Assembly (NCBI RefSeq): GCF_005049235.1
Contig: NZ_SUMD01000003.1
Span: 372,001 to 436,000, forward strand
Length of the DNA: 64,000 nucleotides
Source of the DNA: Rhodococcus oryzae
GTDB lineage: Bacteria > Actinomycetota > Actinomycetes > Mycobacteriales > Mycobacteriaceae
Direction of reading: 5' to 3'
This document shows, one piece after another, positions 34,887 to 43,772 of this stretch. Under the pieces are notes generated by a model that saw only the letters and a list, made by a program, of their open reading frames with translations, searched no databases and was not told the DNA's origin. Each line of letters starts with the position of its first letter. Within the stretch, counting starts at the first letter, position 1. The position numbers and the translations under genes are program-made.

Positions 34887-35201
34887 CTACGGCTCGTCGC
34901 CGAGCGGCCACCCGGCCGCGGCGAGCACGGACCGGACCCGGGCGATGTCGTGATCCGACGGGGCCTCGTGGGTGATCTGTTCGATCAGGTCGCCGATCTC
35001 GGCGCGGGTGACGGTCGGGTCCTCGCCCTCGCCCCGCGATTCGGCGAGCGCGACGGCCACGTCCTTGATCTGCTCGGCGGTCAGCTCGTGGTGGAGCAGG
35101 GCCACCAAGGGGATGCGGTCCTTCGGCGGGATGCCCTGCGGGTACCCGTCCTGCAGCCAGGTCAGTACGGACAGTGGGAACGCTTGTTTTGCTGAGGTCA
35201 C
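34887..35201 (-). CDS. DUF3349 protein, copy A
   Basis: 104 residues, GTG start, with the family pattern FPLSVLTWLQDGYPQGIPPKDRIPLVALLHHELTAEQIKDVA and VRSVLAAAGWPLGDEP. It is a tandem paralogue of the following gene, sharing GYP-x-G-x-P, IPL-x-ALL and the ending AGWPL. Both lie downstream of pitA on the same strand and may belong to one transcript. Confidence 0.82.
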   Translation of the reverse strand: MTSAKQAFPLSVLTWLQDGYPQGIPPKDRIPLVALLHHELTAEQIKDVAVALAESRGEGEDPTVTRAEIGDLIEQITHEAPSDHDIARVRSVLAAAGWPLGDEP

Positions 35202-35232
35202 GAATTGTTGCCTCTCGACTCGTGGGCCGACG

Positions 35233-35508
35233 CTAGAAGATCTCGATGCCGAACGTGTGGCTGAGGAAGCCCTGCATGACGAACAGGATGCCGGTGATGA
35301 TCGCCACGATCACCACGGCGAAGCATGCGCCTGCTGCGATGACGGCGACTGGCTTGCGGGTGGTCGTCGCCGTGGCGGGATCGGTGGTGGAACCGGAGTC
35401 CAGTGCCCGCAGGCCGAGCGCGAAGATCGCGGGCAGGCCGGCCCCGAGCAGCAGCCCCACCGCGATGACCTGCCACAGCGAATCGACGGTTTTCGAGAGA
35501 AGATCCAT
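35233..35508 (-). CDS. Small membrane protein next to PitA
   Basis: 91 residues, two membrane helices (WQVIAVGLLLGAGLPAIFALGL and VAVIAAGACFAVVIVAIITGILFV) joined by a Thr-rich hydrophilic stretch. It follows pitA by 13 bases on the same strand. A similar small membrane protein sits beside pitA in mycobacteria (Rv0544c type, from memory), so it may be an accessory subunit of phosphate uptake. Confidence 0.75.
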   Translation of the reverse strand: MDLLSKTVDSLWQVIAVGLLLGAGLPAIFALGLRALDSGSTTDPATATTTRKPVAVIAAGACFAVVIVAIITGILFVMQGFLSHTFGIEIF

Positions 35509-35521
35509 GGTGCTGTATTCC

Positions 35522-36751
35522 TCAGGCTGTCACGTTGTCGCGCGGGGCAGGCTCCGCGGCCGGTGCGGGCGCGGGGGTCGGGTTCGCCGCCGGCGGCCCG
35601 GGGATGTCCTCGGCGGGGATCAGGCCGCCGTCCCATTCCGCGTTGACGTTGCTCGAATCGATCGGCTGCCTGCGTGAACGCGCATACATCCAGCCCGCCA
35701 GCAGCAGCAGGATCGCGAACACCGCCAGCACGCCCGGCAGGCCGCCGATGAGCTGCGCGATGCCCCAGCACACGGCGCCGACAAGCGCGGCCGACGGCAG
35801 GGTGATCAGCCAGGCGACCGCCATCCGGCCCGCGACGCCCCAGCGCACCTCGGCGCCGCGGCGGCCGACGCCGGTACCCATGATCGAGCCGGTGGCGACG
35901 TGCGTCGTGGACAGCGGCAGCCCCAGGTGGCTGGAGGTCAGGATGATGGCGGCCGAGGACGCCTCCGCGGCCATGCCCTGCGGCGCCGCGATCTCCACCA
36001 GGCCCTTGCCGAGGGTGCGGATCACGCGCCAGCCGCCGAGGTAGGTGCCGAGGGCGATCGCGACCGCGCAGCTCAGCTTCACCCAGAACGGCATGTCGGA
36101 GTCGGCGTTGAGGGTGCCGTGCGCGACCAGGGCCAGGAAGATCACGCCCATCGTCTTCTGCGCGTCGTTGGTGCCGTGCGCGAGGGACACCAGCGACGCG
36201 GAGCCGACCTGGCCGAGCCGGAATCCGGAATCCTTGGTCTCGTCGCTGACGCCGCGGGTGATCCGGTAGATCAGCCAGGTTCCCGCCGTGGCGACGAGGC
36301 CGGCGACGACCGGTGCCAGCAGTGCCGGGATGACCACCTTGCTCAGCACGCCGCCCCACTCCACGCCGTTCATCCCGAGGGAGGCGAGGGCCGCGCCGAT
36401 CAGGCCGCCGAACAGTGCGTGCGAGGAACTCGAGGGGATGCCGAACAGCCAGGTGGCCAGGTTCCAGATGATTCCGCCGACAAGTCCGGCGAAGACGATG
36501 AACAGCAGATCCTCGCCTCCGACGGAGTTGAGGTTGACCACGCCCTTCGCGACGGTGGCCGCGACCTCCACCGAGAGGAACGCGCCCACCAGATTGAGGA
36601 TTGCGGAAAGCGCAACCGCGACTTTGGGTTTGAGTGCCCCGGTCGCAATCGACGTCGCCATCGCGTTGCCGGTGTCATGGAAGCCGTTGGTGAAGTCGAA
36701 CCCGAGGGCTGTGACAACTACGACAAGAAGAACGATGAGTTCCGCGTTCAC
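35522..36751 (-). CDS. pitA: Low-affinity inorganic phosphate transporter
   Basis: 409 residues of the PiT family, about 10 membrane helices in two homologous halves. The duplicated signature is GFDFTNGFHDTGNAMATSIATGAL near the N terminus and SLAHGTNDAQKTMGVI near residue 200. Imports phosphate as a metal-phosphate complex with protons. GTG start with GGAGG 9 bases upstream. A small membrane protein and two DUF3349 genes follow. The 239 bases upstream contain no recognisable gene or clear PhoP box. Confidence 0.93.
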   Translation of the reverse strand: MNAELIVLLVVVVTALGFDFTNGFHDTGNAMATSIATGALKPKVAVALSAILNLVGAFLSVEVAATVAKGVVNLNSVGGEDLLFIVFAGLVGGIIWNLATWLFGIPSSSSHALFGGLIGAALASLGMNGVEWGGVLSKVVIPALLAPVVAGLVATAGTWLIYRITRGVSDETKDSGFRLGQVGSASLVSLAHGTNDAQKTMGVIFLALVAHGTLNADSDMPFWVKLSCAVAIALGTYLGGWRVIRTLGKGLVEIAAPQGMAAEASSAAIILTSSHLGLPLSTTHVATGSIMGTGVGRRGAEVRWGVAGRMAVAWLITLPSAALVGAVCWGIAQLIGGLPGVLAVFAILLLLAGWMYARSRRQPIDSSNVNAEWDGGLIPAEDIPGPPAANPTPAPAPAAEPAPRDNVTA

Positions 36752-36990
36752 GGCCTCGATCCTCCGTTACGAACGCGTAAAAGTCGAGTCTGTACCCGCT
36801 GTTCGCGCGTGCTTTCGAGCGCGCCGCGCCGCCGACCGTCGGGCCAGGTCCGGGCGGTTCGGGCGGGCCCCGAACGGCGCGCGCACCGCTCCGTCGGCAT
36901 GCGAATCGTCAGAGTCCGGAACGAAATGTGTCGAAGCTCACCGGGGCGGACCGATCGGATCGCCGAGCCGCATGCAGGGGCCAGGACCCG

Positions 36991-38634
36991 TCACTCTTCA
37001 CGCCGCGGTTGGCCGCCCGACCCGACCGGTTCGCGGGGGATGTTCGCGGTGAAGAACAGCGCGAGGACGGCGAGGAGCGCGGCGAGGCCGCACGCCACTC
37101 GCAGCGCCTCCAGCCGGGCGTCCGCGTTGACCGCGAGGACGGCGTCGGCGGTCGGGCCGCTCACCCCGGCCTCGTCCATCGCCGCGGTCAGCTGGGTGTC
37201 GGACAGGAACGGGACCCCGGCGGCCAGCTCGGTGGTGGCCTGCTGCTGCACGGCGACGGGCACGTCGGGGTTGTCCTGGATTCCGTCGACGGTCGCGGCA
37301 CTCAACGTCGTGATGAGCACCGCACCGATCAGTGCGGTCCCCAGCGACGCGCCGAGGTTGGTCGCCGTGTTCTGCAGCCCGCCGACCTCGGCGCTCTGCG
37401 AGTCCGGCACCGCGGACACGGTGACCGCGCCGAGCTGGGACGCCAGCGCGCCCAGCCCGAGCCCCATCAGGAGCATCGGGACGGCGACGATCGCGGCGTT
37501 GGCGCCGGGGTCCAACCCGGCGACGAGGACCAGGATCCCGACGATCATCGAACCGAGACCGCACCGCACCACCCGGCGGGGAGCCGCACGAGGCCAGAGT
37601 TTGGGAATGCCCGCGGCGGCGAGCAGGAGAGCCACCGACAGCGGGAGCAGACGCAGGCCGGTCTGCAGCGAGTCGAGTTCGAGAACCACCGAGAGGAACA
37701 GCGGGACCGCGAAGAAGATCCCGGCCTGCACCATGAACTGCGCGAAGAACATCGTCAGGCCGCCGCTGAGCTGGCGGTTCTGCAGGAGTCGGGGATCGAG
37801 GAGCGGTTCGGCGCCGGCCTTGGACAGGCGGGTCTCCCAGAGCAGGAACACATAGACGACCAGCAACCCGGCGAGGATCAACCACAGGGTCGCCGATACC
37901 CCCATCAACTGGACGCCGTCGGGCGTTGGCCGGATCCAGCCCCATTCGCTCGAGCGGAGCACACCGAACACGAGCATGCCCAACCCCAGCACCGACAGGG
38001 CCGATCCCACCAGGTCGAGGTGCACCTTCGCAGGAGGGGTGTCCTCGATTCTCCTGAGCACCAACAGGATCAACACGACGATGACGACCTCGCCGAGGAA
38101 GACGTAGCGCCAGGACGCGTACGTGGTGACCGCGCCGCCGATGAGGGGGCCCGCGGCGACGGCCATCGCCCCGGCCGCGGCGACCAGGCCGTAGGCCGCG
38201 GGGCGACGTTCCGGCGCGAAGTTGCTCGCCACCAGGGCGACGATCGCGGGCATGATCAGCGCGGCGCCGATGCCCTCCAGGAGTGACCAGCCGATCAGCA
38301 GCACGCCCAGGTTCGGTGCCAGGGCCGTGGTGAAGGACCCCGCGGCGTAGATGACCAGTCCGATGCCGAAGGCACGGCGACGGCCGAGGATGCTGCCCAC
38401 CTTGCCGCCCGTGATCATCAGCGTGGCCATGACGAGGGTGTACAGGGTGATGGCCGTCTGGATCCCGGTGATCGTGGTGTTCAGGTCCGCGGCCACGGTG
38501 GCCATCGAGACGTTCATGACGGAGCTGTCCAGCGTCATCAGGAACTGGCCGGAGGCCAGCACCGCGAGCACCAGGCCGCTGCCTGTACCGCTGCCAGTTC
38601 GGGTGGAGGATGTGCGCCGAGCAGCTGTGCTCAT
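36991..38634 (-). CDS. MFS transporter, DHA2/EmrB-QacA family
   Basis: 547 residues, about 14 membrane helices. Helix 1 contains MTLDSSVMNVSMATVAADL; motif A is GGKVGSILGRRRAFGIGLVI. A long extracytoplasmic loop before the last helix (GIQDNPDVPVAVQQQATTELAAGVPFL) is usual in this group. Probable multidrug or lipid exporter; no regulator is adjacent. Confidence 0.87.
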   Translation of the reverse strand: MSTAARRTSSTRTGSGTGSGLVLAVLASGQFLMTLDSSVMNVSMATVAADLNTTITGIQTAITLYTLVMATLMITGGKVGSILGRRRAFGIGLVIYAAGSFTTALAPNLGVLLIGWSLLEGIGAALIMPAIVALVASNFAPERRPAAYGLVAAAGAMAVAAGPLIGGAVTTYASWRYVFLGEVVIVVLILLVLRRIEDTPPAKVHLDLVGSALSVLGLGMLVFGVLRSSEWGWIRPTPDGVQLMGVSATLWLILAGLLVVYVFLLWETRLSKAGAEPLLDPRLLQNRQLSGGLTMFFAQFMVQAGIFFAVPLFLSVVLELDSLQTGLRLLPLSVALLLAAAGIPKLWPRAAPRRVVRCGLGSMIVGILVLVAGLDPGANAAIVAVPMLLMGLGLGALASQLGAVTVSAVPDSQSAEVGGLQNTATNLGASLGTALIGAVLITTLSAATVDGIQDNPDVPVAVQQQATTELAAGVPFLSDTQLTAAMDEAGVSGPTADAVLAVNADARLEALRVACGLAALLAVLALFFTANIPREPVGSGGQPRREE

Positions 38635-38736
38635 CGGTGACCTCGGGGTCGATGGGTTCCGCAGTGCACGAATCGTCCGCTGCCAGGGCCCCGGTCGTCA
38701 ACGGCGCCGCGCCGAGAGAACCGGTCCCGCAACCGC

Positions 38737-39126
38737 CTAGGGGGCCGGGCGGCCGTCCCTCCGGATCGGGTGGTCCGCCGGGATCTGCACCAACACGATC
38801 GGGACGCCGTCGGGGTCGGCGATCCACAACTCGTGCAGGCCCCATGGTTCCTGCCGCGCCTCCCTGATGATCTGCACGCCCTTGAGCACCAGTTCCGTCT
38901 GCGTGGCCGTGAGATCGCGAACCTGAAACCAGAGGGCGCCGTCGAAGCGGGTGCTCACCCCGGATGCGCCGTGCGCGGCGACCTCGATCAATCCCTGCCC
39001 GGCGAAGAACACGGTGCCGCCCGGATACTCGCGCGCGACCGCGAGCTCCAGGGTCTGCGCGTAGAACGCCAGGGTGGTCGGATAGTCGGCCGGCCGCAGG
39101 ATCGTCCGGCTGCTCAGAATCTCCAT
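38737..39126 (-). CDS. VOC (glyoxalase/bleomycin-resistance) superfamily protein
   Basis: 129 residues with the paired beta-alpha-beta-beta-beta VOC layout: LSSRTILRPADYPTTLAFYAQTLEL ... GTVFFAGQGLIEVAAHG and ALWFQVRDLTATQTEL ... GLHELWIADPDGVPIVLVQIP. ATG at 39126 with AGGAG 5 bases upstream. It starts 2 bases after the stop of the upstream gene. A VOC gene lies at the same place in mycobacteria (Rv0546c type, from memory). Substrate unknown. Confidence 0.82.
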   Translation of the reverse strand: MEILSSRTILRPADYPTTLAFYAQTLELAVAREYPGGTVFFAGQGLIEVAAHGASGVSTRFDGALWFQVRDLTATQTELVLKGVQIIREARQEPWGLHELWIADPDGVPIVLVQIPADHPIRRDGRPAP

Positions 39127-39128
39127 GC

Positions 39129-39578
39129 TCACTCCTGCTCCGCGGGTCGGGCCTCGTGCCCGGGCCTGCCCGGTGTCCGTCTGCGCTGCTTCATCTCCGC
39201 CTCGTACAGGTGCCTGCGCCCGCCGAGCAGTTCCTCGCGCACCGCCTGCTCGTGTTCGCGGAATTCCGACCAGTACCCGTCGTCGAACTCCTCCACCACC
39301 TGAAAGGTCCAGCGGCCCGCCAGCACATTGCGGCCGACCAGCTCCTCCAGGATCTTGTCGGCCCGCTCGCTGTGGCCGGCCGCGCGCAGCATATCGGCCG
39401 CCTCGGCGAGCTGCAGGTGTGCGTGCCCGATGAGTTGGTGGAACCCGTATAGGTGCCCGCGGGCCCGCTCCACAGTCTCGAGGGCCTCGGAGACCCGTCC
39501 GGCGGCGGCGATCTCGGCGTCGGTGACACCGTCGGGCCGACGGTGTTCGGGTGCAGGCTCTTCGCGGTCGACGCCCAT
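39129..39578 (-). CDS. Conserved helical protein of unknown function
   Basis: 149 residues, hydrophilic and largely helical: VSEALETVERARGHLYGFHQLIGHAHLQLAEAADMLRAAG, then WTFQVVEEFDDGYWSEFREHEQAVREELLGGRRHLYEAEMKQR. The pattern suggests a coiled-coil or four-helix bundle. No catalytic motif. It immediately precedes the VOC gene (2-base gap), so they form an operon. The upstream part of the long open frame is a shadow of the esterase gene. Confidence 0.7.
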   Translation of the reverse strand: MGVDREEPAPEHRRPDGVTDAEIAAAGRVSEALETVERARGHLYGFHQLIGHAHLQLAEAADMLRAAGHSERADKILEELVGRNVLAGRWTFQVVEEFDDGYWSEFREHEQAVREELLGGRRHLYEAEMKQRRRTPGRPGHEARPAEQE

Positions 39579-39765
39579 GCGTTCAGTGTGCCCGATCCGG
39601 TGTCGGTCGCGGGCGCGAGATTCGTGACAGTGGCAAACGAATTCCCCTGCGCGGCCAACCCGAACGCGGTACCGTCTCGGCGATCGGTGCCGTCGCCCAG
39701 GAGGCCGGCGGTCCGGGCCGTCTGGTGCCCGTATCCGATCGACACCATCGAGGCTGGGGGAGTCC

Positions 39766-40905
39766 ATGAATTTCGCGTGTCGTCGTCCTGTGTGGGGCCG
39801 GGCAATGGGTGTGGCCCTGGTCGCGATCGCGGTGTTGGCAGGGTCCGGCGAGGCCGTCGCGGCACCGGGCACGGGCAGCGACTCGGGTAGCGCGGGCAGT
39901 TCGGGTAGCTCGGATTCGGGCAGCGCGGGCGGCAGCTCGGACTCGGGCAGCGTCACCTCCGGATCGACGATGCCCGAGTCGTGGCAGGACGACCCGGGCC
40001 CGATACCCCCACTGCGCGACGACATCGTCACCCCGGCGATCGTCTCGGAGAAGTTCACCTCGGAACGGGTCGCGCGGTTCCTCATCGCCTCGCCCGCGCT
40101 GCACCGTGAGGTCGGCGTGGACGTGCTCCTGCCCGCGGACGGCAGCGTCCCGCGGCCCACCCTGTACATGCTCGAGGGCGTCGGCGCGGGCGAGGACCAG
40201 AGCGGGTGGATGTACATGGGCGGGGCCCCGGAGTTCTTCGCCGACAAGAACGCCAACGTGGTCATGACCAACGGCGGGGTGGCCAGCCTCTACACCGACT
40301 GGGACAAGCGCGATCCGAAGATCGGGCTGCACAAGTGGGAGACCTTCATCACCAAGGAGCTGCCGCCACTGATCAACGCGCGGCTGAAGACCAACGGCGT
40401 CAACGCGATCGCGGGCACCTCGATGGGCGCGCAGGGCGCGATGATGCTCGCGCACCGGCGTCCCGACCTCTACCGCGGCGTCGCGGTCTTCAGTGGGTGC
40501 TACTCGACCACCGACGACGTCGGGCGGCTGAGCACGCAGGTCACGGTTTCCTCCCGCGGCGGGGATCCGGCCAACATGTGGGGTGTGCCTGGTGGTCCCG
40601 AGTGGGAAGCGCAGGACACGGTGCGTCACGCGGAGGCGTTGCGCGGCAAGCCCATCTACCTGTCGGTCGGCACCGGAATTCCCGGGAAGCACGAGGGCCC
40701 CGGCACCGACGCCGAGCGGTTCGTGGTCGGCGGGGCCATCGAGGCCGCGGCAAACCAGTGCACGAAGCGGCTCGACCGAAAGCTGCAGGAGCTGGGCATC
40801 CCGGCCACCGTCGACTACGAGCCCACCGGTGTTCACGCCTGGGCCTACTGGGAGGACCGGCTGCCCAAGGCGTGGCCCACGTTGCGGCAGGCGCTCGGGC
40901 TGTAG
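39766..40905 (+). CDS. Secreted esterase, antigen 85/mycolyltransferase-like
   Basis: 379 residues: signal peptide (to about residue 33), a Ser/Gly-repeat linker (GTGSDSGSAGSSGSSDSGSAGG, about 36-66), and an alpha/beta hydrolase domain of the esterase D/antigen 85 family. Nucleophile Ser219 in AIAGTSMGAQGAMMLAH, oxyanion region near GVGAGEDQSGWMYMG, catalytic His in PTGVHAWAYWEDRLP. Such proteins transfer mycolic acids to trehalose or arabinogalactan in the envelope. It lacks the fibronectin-binding features of true antigen 85. Stops 2 bases before the convergent menB stop. Confidence 0.87.
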   Translation: MNFACRRPVWGRAMGVALVAIAVLAGSGEAVAAPGTGSDSGSAGSSGSSDSGSAGGSSDSGSVTSGSTMPESWQDDPGPIPPLRDDIVTPAIVSEKFTSERVARFLIASPALHREVGVDVLLPADGSVPRPTLYMLEGVGAGEDQSGWMYMGGAPEFFADKNANVVMTNGGVASLYTDWDKRDPKIGLHKWETFITKELPPLINARLKTNGVNAIAGTSMGAQGAMMLAHRRPDLYRGVAVFSGCYSTTDDVGRLSTQVTVSSRGGDPANMWGVPGGPEWEAQDTVRHAEALRGKPIYLSVGTGIPGKHEGPGTDAERFVVGGAIEAAANQCTKRLDRKLQELGIPATVDYEPTGVHAWAYWEDRLPKAWPTLRQALGL

Positions 40906-40907
40906 GC

Positions 40908-41801
40908 CTAGAAGTACCAGGGGTACGGCGACCAGTCGGGATCGCGCTTCTCCAGGAACGCATCTCGGCCCTCGACGGCCTCGTCGGTCATGTAGGCCAT
41001 CCGGGTGGCCTCACCGGCGAACAGCTGCTGGCCGACCAGGCCGTCGTCGGCCAGGTTGAACGCGTACTTGAGCATCCGCTGCGCCTGCGGGGACTTGCCG
41101 TTGATCTTCTCGGCCCACTCCAGCGCGACGTCCTCGAGCTCGGCGTGGTCGACGACCTTGTTGACCGCGCCCATCTGATGCATCTGCTCGGCGGTGTACG
41201 CATCGCCGAGGAAGAAGATCTCGCGGGCGAACTTCTGCCCCACCATCTTCGCGAGATAGGCGCTGCCGTATCCGCCGTCGAAGCTGCCGACATCTGCATC
41301 GGTCTGCTTGAACCGGGCGTGTTCGCGGCTGGCCAGTGTCAGGTCACAGACCACGTGCAGCGAGTGCCCGCCGCCCGCGGCCCAGCCGTTGACGAGGCAG
41401 ATCACCACCTTCGGCATGAAACGGATCAGGCGCTGCACCTCCAGGATGTGCAGCCGGCCCGCGCGCGCCTTGTCCACGGTGTCGGCGGTCTCGCCCGCGG
41501 CGTACTGGTAGCCGCTGCGTCCGCGGATGCGCTGGTCGCCTCCCGAGCAGAACGCCCAGCCGCCGTCCTTGGGGCTGGGACCGTTGCCGGTCAGCAGCAC
41601 CGCGCCCACATCGGAGGTCATCCGGGCATGGTCGAGGGCGGCGTACAGCTCGTCGACCGTGTGCGGCCGGAACGCATTGCGCACCTCCGGACGGTTGAAG
41701 GCGACGCGGACGGTGCCCTGCGTGATGTGCCGGTGATAGGTGATATCGGTGAGGTTCTCGAACCCGGGAACCGGACGCCACAGCTGCGCATTGAAGGTCA
41801 C
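40908..41801 (-). CDS. menB: 1,4-dihydroxy-2-naphthoyl-CoA synthase
   Basis: 297 residues of the crotonase fold (EC 4.1.3.36), closing the naphthoate ring from o-succinylbenzoyl-CoA. Signature FNRPEVRNAFRPHTVDEL, oxyanion and active-site strand WAFCSGGDQRIRGRSGYQY, and GWAAGGGHSLHVVCDLTLAS with the catalytic glycine; the end DWSPYPWYF is the usual MenB C terminus. The GTG at 41801 (VTFNAQLWRPVPGF) was chosen by comparison with family length. Divergent from comB-menC, with which it shares a 91-base promoter region. Confidence 0.96.
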   Translation of the reverse strand: MTFNAQLWRPVPGFENLTDITYHRHITQGTVRVAFNRPEVRNAFRPHTVDELYAALDHARMTSDVGAVLLTGNGPSPKDGGWAFCSGGDQRIRGRSGYQYAAGETADTVDKARAGRLHILEVQRLIRFMPKVVICLVNGWAAGGGHSLHVVCDLTLASREHARFKQTDADVGSFDGGYGSAYLAKMVGQKFAREIFFLGDAYTAEQMHQMGAVNKVVDHAELEDVALEWAEKINGKSPQAQRMLKYAFNLADDGLVGQQLFAGEATRMAYMTDEAVEGRDAFLEKRDPDWSPYPWYF

Positions 41802-41892
41802 GATCGCCAAGGATAGGCCCCGCCCGACCGCGGGGCGCTGATGGTGGTGTTGCTGCCGGGCCTGCCATGAGGTCAGGTGCGAGGATGACGGC

Positions 41893-42681
41893 ATGCTTCC
41901 CGCTCACCGTCAGGGTGCGTACCGACTCCGCTTCGACTGGGGACCGGCGGGCGCCGCTGCCCTGATCGAGGACTGCGACGTCGCGGTCGTCGTCGACGTG
42001 CTGTCGTTCACCACCACACTGACCGTCGCGCTGGACGGCGGCGTGAGCGTCTACCCCTATCGATGGGACCCCGAGTCCGCCGCCGGCTACGCCGCCGAAC
42101 GCGGGGCGACCCTTGCGGTCGGCCGATCGCGCGCGGTGCCGGGAGAGGTTAGCCTCTCGCCCGGATCGGTCCGGGCCGCCTTCGGCCCGGCCCGGCCTCC
42201 TGACTCGCGCGGGCAGCGGCTGGTGCTGCCGTCCCCTAACGGATCTGCGCTGTCCTTCGGGCTGGCCGACGCCGGGGTCGAGGTGGTGGGGGCCTCGCTG
42301 CGCAACGCCACCGCGGTGGCGCGCTGGCTCTCGGCGCGGGGCGGTGCGGCGCGGCCGCCGCGGGTGGCGGTGATCGCGGCGGGGGAGCGCTGGCCGGATG
42401 GGACCATCCGCCCTGGCCTGGAGGATCTCTGGGGTGCGGGCGCGGTGCTCCGTGCGCTCGGGGCGCTGGGCGCGGAGGCGGTGTCTCCCGAGGCCCGCGC
42501 GGCTGCCGAGGCCTTCGCCGCGGCCGAGAGCGACCTGTGGGGCAGGCTGCATGACTGCGCGAGCGGCCGGGAGCTCGTCGACAAGGGATTCGGCGACGAT
42601 GTCGACATCGCCGCCGAACTCGACACCAGCGCCGTGGTCCCGCTGCTGCGGGGCGAGGCGTTCGTGGACGCCGCGTCATGA
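41893..42681 (+). CDS. 2-phosphosulfolactate phosphatase-like protein (ComB family)
   Basis: 262 residues matching the ComB fold: VVVDVLSFTTTLTVALDGGVSVYPY near the N terminus, LVLPSPNGSALSFGLADAG, VVGASLRNATAVARWLSARG and VAVIAAGERWPDGTIRPGLEDLWGAGAVL. ComB hydrolyses 2-phosphosulfolactate in coenzyme M synthesis, a pathway not expected here, so the substrate is probably another phosphate ester. It overlaps menC by 4 bases (ATGA) and is therefore co-translated with it, suggesting a link to quinone or related metabolism. Confidence 0.85.
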   Translation: MLPAHRQGAYRLRFDWGPAGAAALIEDCDVAVVVDVLSFTTTLTVALDGGVSVYPYRWDPESAAGYAAERGATLAVGRSRAVPGEVSLSPGSVRAAFGPARPPDSRGQRLVLPSPNGSALSFGLADAGVEVVGASLRNATAVARWLSARGGAARPPRVAVIAAGERWPDGTIRPGLEDLWGAGAVLRALGALGAEAVSPEARAAAEAFAAAESDLWGRLHDCASGRELVDKGFGDDVDIAAELDTSAVVPLLRGEAFVDAAS

Positions 42682-43706
42682 GCGGCGAACCGGTTCCGCT
42701 GCCGCCACTGTCCGAGCTTCGCGATGGCGCCGTCGTGGTGAGCCTTCCGATGCGAGTCCGCTTCCGCGGCATCACCGCTCGCGAGGTGATGCTGTTGCGC
42801 GGGCCCGCCGGTTTCGGCGAGTTCGCCCCATTCCCCGAATACGCCGACGCCGAGGCCGCGTCCTGGCTGCGCTCGGCGATCGAGGCGGCCTGGCTGGGCC
42901 CGCCCGCGCCGCTGCGTGCGCTGGTGCCCGTCAACGCGACCGTGCCCGCGGTCGAGGCGGCGCGGGTGCCCGAGATCCTGTCCAGGTTCCCCGGCGCGGA
43001 GACGGCGAAGGTGAAGGTCGCCGAGCGGGGGCAGTCGCTCGCCGAGGACCTGGCGCGGGTCGCGGCGGTCCGTGCGCAGATCGAGCATGTGCGGGTCGAC
43101 GCGAACGGCGGGTGGGGTCTCGGCGAGGCGGAGGAGGCGTTGCTGGCGCTGTCCTCGGATGGACCGCTCCAGTACGCGGAGCAGCCGTGCGCCTCCGTCC
43201 CCGAACTGGTCGAATTGCGTAGGCGCCTGGCCGATCACGCGGCGGCGTCCGGTCGCGCACGGGTGCGGATCGCCGCCGACGAGAGCATCCGCCGGGCCGA
43301 GGACCCGATGAGGGTCGTCCGCGCGGGCGGTGCGGATGTGGCGGTGGTCAAGGTCGCGCCCCTCGGCGGCATGCGGGCACTGCTGCGCCTCGCCGCTCAG
43401 TTGGCGGGTCACGGTGTGCCGGTGGTGGTCTCGAGCGCGCTCGACTCCGCGGTGGGGATGGGTGCGGGGCTGGCGGCGGCGGCCGCGCTGCCGCAGCTGG
43501 AGTACGCCTGCGGGCTCGGCACCGGCGGACTGTTCGAGGCCGATGTCGCGGCGCCACGCGCGATGGTGGACGGGGCGCTGCCGGCCTCGGCCGTCGTACC
43601 GGACCCGGAGCTGTTGGCCGGGCTGCTGGCCTCACCGGAGCGCACACGGTGGTGGGTCGCGAGGCTCGAGCGGTGTCACGGGCTGCTCTCGGCGGATGCT
43701 GAGTAA
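42678..43706 (+). CDS. menC: o-Succinylbenzoate synthase
   Basis: 342 residues of the enolase superfamily (EC 4.2.1.113). The catalytic lysine pair and metal ligands appear in AKVKVAERGQ (Lys), VRVDANGGWGL (Asp), YAEQPCASV (Glu), IAADESIRR (Asp) and VVKVAPLGGMRALL (Lys). It dehydrates SHCHC to o-succinylbenzoate. ATG overlaps the comB stop by 4 bases. Confidence 0.94.
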   Translation: MSGEPVPLPPLSELRDGAVVVSLPMRVRFRGITAREVMLLRGPAGFGEFAPFPEYADAEAASWLRSAIEAAWLGPPAPLRALVPVNATVPAVEAARVPEILSRFPGAETAKVKVAERGQSLAEDLARVAAVRAQIEHVRVDANGGWGLGEAEEALLALSSDGPLQYAEQPCASVPELVELRRRLADHAAASGRARVRIAADESIRRAEDPMRVVRAGGADVAVVKVAPLGGMRALLRLAAQLAGHGVPVVVSSALDSAVGMGAGLAAAAALPQLEYACGLGTGGLFEADVAAPRAMVDGALPASAVVPDPELLAGLLASPERTRWWVARLERCHGLLSADAE

Positions 43707-43772
43707 GCCGAGTTGGCTCCGCGTCGTATAAGGTCTGGCGCGACACCCAAGTCAACATCGGAGGCATTGAAA

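Noticed and set aside
36752-36990. PhoP box or riboswitch upstream of pitA
   Set aside because: No repeat of the PhoP direct-repeat type and no recognisable riboswitch fold could be made out by eye.
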